Part shown: positions 27,265 to 36,200 of the stretch, one piece after another
How the letters are laid out: each line of letters opens with the position of its first letter
How positions within the stretch are numbered: position 1 is the first letter of the stretch
NCBI GenBank assembly: GCA_002839855.1
Contig: PGYV01000002.1
Span: forward strand, 249,191-313,190
From: Candidatus Goldiibacteriota bacterium HGW-Goldbacteria-1
Lineage (GTDB): Bacteria; Oederibacteriota; PGYV01
Direction: 5' to 3'
DNA length: 64,000 bases
The notes under the pieces: generated by a model
Database searches by the model: none
Told to the model about the DNA's origin: nothing
What the model saw: the letters and a program-made list of their open reading frames with translations, nothing else
Program-made: the position numbers and the translations under genes

Positions 27265-27284
27265 AGTATAAAAAGGAGGAAGTT

Positions 27285-27554
27285 ATGGAAACCAGAATTG
27301 CTGTTGTAAGCATAATTGTTGAAGAAGCAAAGGTGTCAGAGGAACTAAATGCCATAATTCATGAATATAGAAGTTATATTATAGGCCGGATGGGTATTCC
27401 ATATCAGAAACATAATCTTGCGGTTATAAGTATAGTGATGGATGCGCCAAATGACATTATAAGCGCTTTTTCCGGAAAGGTTGGAATGCTGCCTGATGTG
27501 ACGGCTAAAACCGCTTATTCAAGGGTGTTAAGTGATACAGAAGTTAAAAAATAA
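27285..27554 (+). CDS. TM1266-like iron-only hydrogenase system regulator
   Basis: 89 residues with the TM1266/NikR-C-terminal-like ferredoxin fold often encoded beside FeFe-hydrogenase maturation genes: RIAVVSIIVEE, LNAIIHEYRSYIIGRMGIP, HNLAVISIVMDA and the FSGKVGMLPDVTAKTAYS end. It has no DNA-binding domain of its own. It lies 36 bp before hydG and shares its leader. The exact function of the family is not established. Confidence 0.85.
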   Translation: METRIAVVSIIVEEAKVSEELNAIIHEYRSYIIGRMGIPYQKHNLAVISIVMDAPNDIISAFSGKVGMLPDVTAKTAYSRVLSDTEVKK

Positions 27555-27590
27555 AATAAACGGTTAAATGACCGCGCGGAGGTATTAATT

Positions 27591-29012
27591 ATGTATAACG
27601 TAAAATCCAAAGACGCAAACGAATTTATAGATGATGCTGAAGTTCTTGAGTCTGTTGCGCAGGCAAAAATACTTGTTAAGGATAAGAATGCAATTGAAAC
27701 GATTCTTGAAAAAGCCGAAACCTGCAAAGGGTTAACGCACAGGGAAGCCGCCGTTTTGCTTGAAGTTGACGATGATGAAACCCTTGAAAAAATGTATAAG
27801 TCCGCGAAGAAAATAAAAGAAAAAATATACGGCAACAGGATAGTTTTGTTTGCGCCCCTTTATCTTTCAAATTACTGCGTGAATAACTGCAAATATTGCG
27901 GCTATAAATGTACCAATAAGATAGACCGGCTTCAGCTGTCACAGCAGCAGCTGCGCGAAGAAATTATAGCGCTTGAAGGAATGGGGCATAAACGGCTGCT
28001 TTTGGAAGTGGGAGAGGATGATGAAAAATGCCCGATAGATTATGTGCTTGAATGCATAAAGACAATTTACGCCGAAAAATTTGAAAATGGTTCTATAAGA
28101 AGGGTTAATATAGACATTGCAGCCACAACCGCGGAAAATTACAAAAAGTTAAAGGACGCGGGAATAGGCACATACCTGCTTTTTCAGGAAACGTATCATA
28201 AGCCCACTTATCTTGCTATGCATAAAGGGCCCAAACAGAATTATGAATGGCACACGGAAGCCATGGACAGGGCAATGATAGAAGGCGGTATAGATGACGC
28301 AGGCATAGGCGTGCTTTATGGGCTTTATGACTACCATTACGATACCGTGGCTTTAATAATGCATGCGGAGCATATGGAAGCTGCCGCGGGTGTCGGGCCT
28401 CATACAATATCTTTTCCAAGATTATTACCTGCGGAAGGAATTGATTATAAAAGTTTTCCATATCTGGTAAAGGACAGGGATTTTAAAAAATTAGTAGCTG
28501 TAACCCGCCTGGCAGTACCTTATACCGGTATGATACTTACCACAAGAGAAAGCGCTGAATTCCGCAAGGAACTTCTGGATGTGGGATTCTCTCAGATGAG
28601 TGCGGGTTCAATAGTCGGGGTGGGCGGATACGCAAAGCGCGTTAAGGAAGAGAGCAACAATGAAAAGCCGCAGTTTGATGTTGCTGACCACAGAAAACCT
28701 ATGGATGTTATAAAGGGGCTTGTAAAAGACGGGTATATTCCAAGCTACTGTACTGCATGCTATCGCGAGGGAAGAACCGGCGACCGTTTTATGCCGCTGG
28801 CAAAATCCGGGCAGATTGGAAACTTCTGCCATCCAAACGCGCTTTTGACATTTGAAGAATACCTTAAAGACTACGCGGATGATGAACTTAAGGAAATGGG
28901 AAGAAAAATGGTGGACAGGGAAATACAGAACGTGCCGGATAAGACAAGAAGGGAAAAAGCGCTTGCCTATCTTGAACGTATCCGCAAAGGCGAAAGGGAT
29001 CTGAGATTCTAA
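27591..29012 (+). CDS. hydG: [FeFe]-hydrogenase H-cluster maturase HydG
   Basis: Radical SAM tyrosine lyase that makes CO and cyanide ligands for the H-cluster. 473 residues, normal length. The radical SAM cluster cysteines are Cys96, Cys100 and Cys103 in NYCVNNCKYCGY. The diagnostic C-terminal cluster motif CX2CX22C is intact at Cys387, Cys390 and Cys413 (CTACYREGRTGDRF and GNFCHPNALLTF). That motif separates HydG from thiazole synthase ThiH. The preceding TM1266-like gene agrees. hydE, hydF and a hydrogenase are not in the window. Downstream the next gene begins 5 bp after the stop. Confidence 0.95.
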   Translation: MYNVKSKDANEFIDDAEVLESVAQAKILVKDKNAIETILEKAETCKGLTHREAAVLLEVDDDETLEKMYKSAKKIKEKIYGNRIVLFAPLYLSNYCVNNCKYCGYKCTNKIDRLQLSQQQLREEIIALEGMGHKRLLLEVGEDDEKCPIDYVLECIKTIYAEKFENGSIRRVNIDIAATTAENYKKLKDAGIGTYLLFQETYHKPTYLAMHKGPKQNYEWHTEAMDRAMIEGGIDDAGIGVLYGLYDYHYDTVALIMHAEHMEAAAGVGPHTISFPRLLPAEGIDYKSFPYLVKDRDFKKLVAVTRLAVPYTGMILTTRESAEFRKELLDVGFSQMSAGSIVGVGGYAKRVKEESNNEKPQFDVADHRKPMDVIKGLVKDGYIPSYCTACYREGRTGDRFMPLAKSGQIGNFCHPNALLTFEEYLKDYADDELKEMGRKMVDREIQNVPDKTRREKALAYLERIRKGERDLRF

Positions 29013-29017
29013 AAAAC

Positions 29018-30052
29018 ATGAAGAATAATATTAAGCATACGTTATTACTTGCAGTGTTTCTGTTATTGTCAGCCGCTTATCCGGTTTATGCCTCTGATTT
29101 GTTCAGCGTGTTACCATGGAACGGATATACAGGCGCGGTTTCGCTGACTTTTGATGACGGAGACCCCATTCATTTGGACCTTGCGATACCCGAAATGCAG
29201 AAACGCGGATTAAAAGGAACGTTTTTTCTGATTGCCGGAAATACTTCAAGGCAGGAAGAGTGGAAAAAAGCAGCGCGGGACGGAATGGAAATAGGAAATC
29301 ATTCAATGAACCACAGGCGGGCAGCGGAACTTTCAGCTGATGATGAAATTACGGAAGTTGACTCTGCCGGAGAAATATTGAAAGAATTATCGGGACAGCC
29401 TGTTATTACATTTGCTTATCCGTTTGTTGAAATAACTGACGGGCTTAAGGCAAGAATAGAAAAAAACTGCATTGCCGCAAGGGGCGGATATGGGCAGTAT
29501 AATTATAATTCTGAATCGCAGCCGGATTGGCTTAATATATCCAGCCGGACAACGATGACGGATTATGATATTGAAAAATATAAAAGCTGGATTGATCAGG
29601 CAATGTATTCGGGGGCGTGGACTGTGTTTATGATACACGCGGTGGAAGGGTCTGACTGGTACCAGCCGGTTCCAAAAAAAACATTCCTGGGAATTCTGGA
29701 TTATCTTAAAGAAAATGAAAAAGACCTTTGGATTGCCCCGTTTGGGGAAGTGGCCGCTTATTGGAAAGCTCAGAAAATTCTTGAAAACGCGAAAGTAATA
29801 AAAGTAAATAATAATTACTATTTAAAGTGGAGTAAATCTAAAATTTTTCCATGCGGAGTTATTGTTAAAGTAAAGGTTTATGGCGATAAATTTATTATTT
29901 CTCAGGATGGCAGTGAATTAAAACAGATATCACCGGGGGTCTATCCCGTAATGTTTGATAGCGGAAATCTGGAGTTTCGTAGATTAAAAATGTTGAAAAA
30001 GACAGGGCGTGTAATAGAACCTGAATCCCTTGTTTTAAACGGCAAAATATAG
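29018..30052 (+). CDS. Polysaccharide deacetylase (NodB-type), exported
   Basis: 344 residues with a signal peptide (KHTLLLAVFLLLSAAYPVYA). The NodB core is visible: the TFDDGDP motif with Asp46/Asp47 and the NHSMNH motif with His95 and His99 as the metal site, then FAYPFVEI and the late FMIHAVEG motif. It probably deacetylates a cell-wall or exopolysaccharide in the periplasm. The C-terminal part (after about 260) is beta-rich and unassigned. No clear ribosome site is visible, so translation may be coupled to hydG. Confidence 0.85.
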   Translation: MKNNIKHTLLLAVFLLLSAAYPVYASDLFSVLPWNGYTGAVSLTFDDGDPIHLDLAIPEMQKRGLKGTFFLIAGNTSRQEEWKKAARDGMEIGNHSMNHRRAAELSADDEITEVDSAGEILKELSGQPVITFAYPFVEITDGLKARIEKNCIAARGGYGQYNYNSESQPDWLNISSRTTMTDYDIEKYKSWIDQAMYSGAWTVFMIHAVEGSDWYQPVPKKTFLGILDYLKENEKDLWIAPFGEVAAYWKAQKILENAKVIKVNNNYYLKWSKSKIFPCGVIVKVKVYGDKFIISQDGSELKQISPGVYPVMFDSGNLEFRRLKMLKKTGRVIEPESLVLNGKI

Positions 30053-30162
30053 CGGATAAGATTTATACTAAACGCCATACTTGATTTTATCGGGAAATTT
30101 CTGTGTTTTTTGGGTTGTGGGCCGTTTAATAATACTCTTATTTTTAAAGCCTTTTCTGCGGT

Positions 30163-30191
30163 TTGCTTGATTTGTATTAGTATGTTATAAT
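30163..30191 (+). promoter_or_regulatory. Promoter for the cyclic glucan synthase
   Basis: TTGCTT at 30163-30168 and TATAAT at 30186-30191 with 17-bp spacing and a TGT extension before the -10 box. The remaining 30053-30265 gap shows no gene. Confidence 0.55.
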
Positions 30192-30265
30192 ACTTATAAT
30201 TTGACCGTTCAACAAATAATCGGCAGGGCAATAATTGTTTTTTTGTTTTAATAAAAGGAGGAGTA

Positions 30266-33200
30266 ATGCGCGGATTTTTTACGGATTTACCCCGAAAAAT
30301 ACAGGAAATTTTTACAATAAATCTGCCGGCAAAAAAAATAATAAATGAACAGCCTCTAAGGGCTGAACTTTTCAGTATGGATCAGTTTGAACTGCATGCC
30401 AAATTTCTGGCAGAGAAACATGATGTAAGCCTGAAAAAAACCCGGGAAAAACTCCTTATCCGCCTGAAAGATAATGAACAGATACTGCTGCGTACAAATA
30501 AAATGCTTAATGAAGCGGATAAAGCAAAAAATACCATTACTCCTGCCGGAGAATGGATTCTGGATAATTATTACCTTATAGAAGAACAGATACGCCTTGC
30601 GCAGAAATTCTTCCCAAAAGTATACAGCCGCGAACTTCCCGGCTTGTCTTCAGGGCCTATGTCCGGTTATCCAAGGGTTTATGATATTGCAATGGAAATA
30701 GTATCGCATGGCGACGGCCGTATTGACGTTAAGGGTTTAACCGCGTTTATTTCATCTTATCAGACAATAAAAAAATTGAAACTTGGAGAGTTATGGGCAA
30801 TTCCCATTATGCTGCGGCTTGCTCTTATAGAAAATCTAAGGCGTGTTTCTGTTTACATGATGGTTACGCAGGTGGACAGGGATAAGGCGGATTACTGGGC
30901 AAACAGAATTCTGGAAGTGGCGGTTAAAGATACTGATAATTATATTCACGAGATAGCGGCAATGGCAAAAGATAATCCCCCCATGTCGGACTCTTTTGTG
31001 TCGGAATTTGTAAGGCGGCTTCAGGGGCAGAGCGCGAACATTGATCTTCCTTTAAACTGGCTGGAAAAGAAACTGTCAGAGCAGGGCGAAACAGTGGAAA
31101 GGCTGATACGATCAACCAGCCGTAAACAGGCGGCTAATCAGGTTTCTATTGCTAATACTATAGAAAGTTTAAGGCTGCTGGAAGGCACCGACTGGCATGA
31201 ATTTGTTGAAGCGCTAAGCGCTGTTGAAGAGGTTTTAAGAAAAGACCCGTATGGTGTTTACGGCACAATGTCTTTTGAAACCCGAGATGCATACCGTCAT
31301 GTCATTGAAAAGTTGGCAAACAAGAGCAGGCTTACAGAAGAAGATGTGGCTTTACGGGCTTTGCAGATTGCGTCTCTGGCGGCGGCAGATAATAAGGGTA
31401 AAGATGCATCCGCGCATATAGGGTATTATCTTATTGACAAAGGGTTAAAACAGCTTTATAGCGAGCTGAAAATAAGGTTTCCTATAAGCGCGCTTTTACA
31501 GGCCAAAAAGACGGCATTGTCAATGTCATTATATACGGGGTCTATTGTATTATTTACATGTATCGGTTTAGCGGCAGGTTTGTTTTTAGCGGGCATATTA
31601 GGGCTGCGCGGCTGGCTGAATTACGCTATTCTTTCAATACCCCTTCTTTTTGTCACAAGCCAGACAGTTGTTTCCATTATTAACTGGATATCCACTATTA
31701 TCGTAAAACCAAATAATCTGCCAAAAATGGATTTTTCTAAAGCAATAACAGCCGGCGCGCATACGCTTGTAGTTGTGCCCACGCTGCTTAATAACAGGCA
31801 GGGGATTGAATCGCTTATAGAAAATCTGGAAGTCAGCTACCTTGCGAATAAAGATCCGCAAATAAGTTTTGCACTTCTGACTGATTTTAAAGATGCCCTG
31901 CAGGAAAACATGCCGGAAGATGAATCGCTTCTGTCTTTTGTAATCGAAGGGGTAGAAACGTTAAACAACAAATATCCGGGCAAAGACGCTGAAATATTCT
32001 ATTTTTTTCACAGGAACCGTAAATGGAATCCGCGTGAAAAGTTGTGGATGGCATATGAAAGAAAAAGGGGAAAACTTTCCGAACTTAACATGCTTCTTAG
32101 GGGCAATGGCAAAGATAAATTCAGTGTTATAAAAGGTGATGTACAGCACCTGCAGGACGTAAAATATGTAATTACGCTGGATACAGATACAAGAATGCCA
32201 AGAGATGCGGTGAAAAACCTGGTGTCTATTATCTGCCATCCGCTTAACAAACCCGTGTATGATGAAGAAAAGAAACGCGTGGTATCCGGATACGGAATTC
32301 TTCAGCCAAGGGTGGAAGCCGGCTATCCGGGGGAAAATCCATCCGCTTTTGTGAAAATTTTTGGCGGCGAAACAGGCATTGACCCGTATACAAAAGCCGT
32401 TTCAGATGTTTATCAGGACCTGTTTTTTGAAGGTTCATTTATAGGAAAAGGCCTTTATGAAGTCGATGCTTTTGAAAAATGTTTAAAAGACCGGCTGCCG
32501 GAAAATCTGATACTTAGCCATGATATGCTTGAAGGGTGTTATGCCCGCTGTGCCCTTGTGACCGAAGTTGAACTGCATGAAAAGTACCCTACGGCATATT
32601 TAAAGGATGTCAGCCGCAGGCGCCGCTGGATACGCGGCGACTGGCAGATAACACAATGGCTGTTTTCAACAGTTCCCGGTTTTAACGGTAAAAAAGTAAA
32701 AAATCCGCTGTCTTTTTTATCGCAGTGGAAAATACTTGATAACTTAAGGCGCAGCCTTGTTCCTGTCTCTGTTTTTATAATATTTTTATCCGGATGGATA
32801 ATGTTTAAATCTTCGTGGCCATGGACTATATACATTATACTGCTTTCAGGCCTGCCTATACCGGTAAAATTGATGTATGACGCGGGAAGAAAACCGGAAG
32901 GCATAAGCATGGAATCCCATATGTCGGCATTATCTGCTTCGTTAACAAACCGAGGCCTGCAGTTTTTGCTTTCTTTTGTATTTATAGTGTATGAAGCCTA
33001 TTACAATATCGCAGCCGTGGTTACCACTTTCTGGCGTAAGTTTATCACGCGCAGTAAGCTGCTGGAATGGAATACTTTCGCGGAAACGGAACTTGCGGGA
33101 AATATTACCGCGTTTGATTACGTCAGAAAAATGATTGCGGCTCCGTTTGCGGCGTTGTTATGCGCCGCATCGGGATGCGTAAAATCGGACCTGCCTGCGG

Positions 33201-36200
33201 TTATGATATTGATTTCATGGATGGCTTCTCCTTTAGTTGCTTATATTATAAGCAGGCCGGTTTCATTACGCCGCGACGTACTGTCCGCGTCAAAGAAACT
33301 CTTTTTAAGGATGTGCGCAAGAAAAACGTGGAGATTCTTTGAAGAATTTGTGACCGCCCGAGACAATTTTTTGCCGCCGGATAATTTCCAGGAAGAACCA
33401 TTGGGCATGCCCGCGCGCAGGACTTCTCCCACAAACATTGGGCTGTCTCTTTTGTCCAATCTCACGGCATATGATTTTGGCTACATTTCAATGGCGGTAA
33501 TGCTTGACAGGACAAAGAAAACACTGGGCACCATGAACGCGATGGAAAAATACAGGGGTCATTTTTACAATTGGTACAGCACAGAGACCTTAAAACCCCT
33601 GCTTCCGCTGTATATTTCTTCAGTTGACAGCGGCAATCTTACAGGCAATTTACTTGTTATGCGTTCGGGAATTCTGGAAATGCGCGGGGAAAAGATTATT
33701 TCTTTTAAAATAATTGACGGCCTTTTGGATACGCTTAATTTAATCGTGGAAAGTTTTAAGGAGCCGGTAAAAAACACGTCTGCCGCATCCAGGGAAACCG
33801 CTGTAAGAATAGAAGCAAGGCTTAAGCGGATGGGTGATAAACTTTTATCTGTGCCTGAAACACTTCCGGAATTGCACATGCTGATACGCCATTTGTCAGC
33901 CGAGTGTTCCAAAATGATAATTGACCTTGATTTTATGGGGCTTGTAAAAACCAAGAAATGGGGCATGGCTTTTGAAAAACATTGTTATCACTGCCTTGAA
34001 GATATGGTATATATGGCGCCATGGCTGCAGCTTCCTACGGAAATACCGGGCATGTGGGATAAAGATGAAGAAAAGCAGAACGAAATGCGCGCTATTTTAC
34101 GGGAAGAATTAAGGCATCTTGAAACGATACCTGTTCTTAACGATGCGGCAAGGCTGGAATTAAAACTTATTCCGTTAATAGATAAAATTCTTAACTCTTC
34201 TGAATACAGTAATGATGAAAAAACATGGTTTATGGCTCTTAAAGACGCGGTATCACGCGCGGGGACAAGGGCGTATGAACGGATAGCTATAATTGAAGAA
34301 CTGGCGCTTTCCTGCGGTGAAATGTCAAATGTTGAATATGATTTTCTTTATAATAAGTCCAAACATTTGTTTCATATAGGATATAACGCGGGTGAAAGAA
34401 AAACTGATGCTTCGTGCTATGACCTTTTAGCGTCGGAATCTCGCCTGGCAAGTTATATTGCCATTGCTCAGGGAAGCGTTCCTCAGGAACACTGGTTTAT
34501 GCTTGGAAGGCTGCTGTCAAAACGCGGCGGAGATCCGGTTTTGGTATCGTGGGGCGGTTCTATGTTTGAATACCTGATGCCGCTTCTTATAATGCCGGAT
34601 TACGAAGGTACGCTTCTTAACAGGACTTATAAAGCCATAGTGGGAAGGCAGATAGACTACGCAAGGCGCAATGAAGTGCCATGGGGCATATCAGAATCAG
34701 GATATAATAAAGTTGATGTTACCATGGCTTATCAGTACCGTTCATTTGGCGTGCCGGATTCTGGCTTTAAAAGGGGATTGGCAGAAGACCTTGTAATTGC
34801 CCCATACGCGTCTGCAATGGCTTTAATGGTGGAACCGGAAAAAGCATGTGAAAATCTGGAACTTTTGAAAGATAACGGATTTGAAGGGGATTATGGTTTC
34901 TATGAAGCCATAGATTACACGCCGGCGCGCCTTGCCACGGATGAAAATTACTCGGTGGTAAAATCATATATGGCGCATCATCATGGTATGTCGTTTTTAT
35001 CTTTCGCTTATGTCCTTTTAAACAGGCCTATGCAAAGGCGTTTTTTGGCTGATCCAATGTTTAAGGCCACAGAACTTCTGCTGCAGGAAAGGGTTCCTGT
35101 GGATGTGCCTTTTCTTTATGACACAGAAGTCACAGGGCCGCTTAGGCAGGTGGAAGAAAGGGAAGCTTTACTGCGTGTATTTACAAATCCGGATACTCCT
35201 ACGCCGGAAATACACCTTTTATCAAACGGAAAATACAGCGTTATGGTTACAAACGCCGGCGCCGGGTACAGCAGATGGAAAAATATCGCGGTAACCAGAT
35301 GGCGTGAAGACGCGGCTTTGGATAATGAAGGCACATTTGTGTACTTAAGGGATGTTAAGACCGGGGATTTTTGGTCTGCCGCGCACCAGCCGACACTGAA
35401 AAAATCAAAAAATTACGAAGCGGTTTTTTCGCAATCACGCGCGGAATTTAAAAGGCGTGATTTTAATATTGACACGCATACAGAGATAGTTGTGTCGCCG
35501 GAAGATGACGTGGAATTACGCAGAATCAACATAACCAACAGGTCGCGCGATAAACGCCGGATAGAGTTTACCAGCTACGCGGAAGCGGTGCTTAATTATC
35601 CTGAAGCGGATCAGGCACACAGCGCTTTCAGCAATCTCTTTATACAAACGGAAGTTATTAAACCTTATCAGGCTATAATCTGCGGCAGAAGGCCGCGTTC
35701 TGAAAATGAAGCGTATCCTTTTATACTTCATCTTATGGCTGTTCATGGCAATTCAACAACGCCCGCTTCATACGAAACTGACCGAAGTAAATTTATAGGG
35801 CGCTGCGGTACGACGGCAGACCCCGCGGCAATGCACGATAAGGGAGTCCTATCGGGTACTCAAGGGGCGGTAATTGACCCTGTGCTAAGCATACGAGGCT
35901 GTGTGGAACTTGATTCCCAGGAATCGGCTGTGATTGATTATGTTACGGCAGTATGCGGCAGTATGGAAGACGCAAAAAAACTGATTGAAAAATACAGGGA
36001 CCGTAACCTTGCGGACAGGGTTTTTAATCTGTCCTGGACACACGGGCAGGTGGCGCTGCAGCAGATAAACGCGACAGAAGCGGAAGCGCAGCTTTATGGG
36101 CGCCTTGCCGGCGCTATTGTATATGCCAATCCGGCGTGGCGCGCGGCCGCAAGTGTACTTAAAAAGAACCTTAGGGGGCAGCCGGATTTATGGGGGTACA

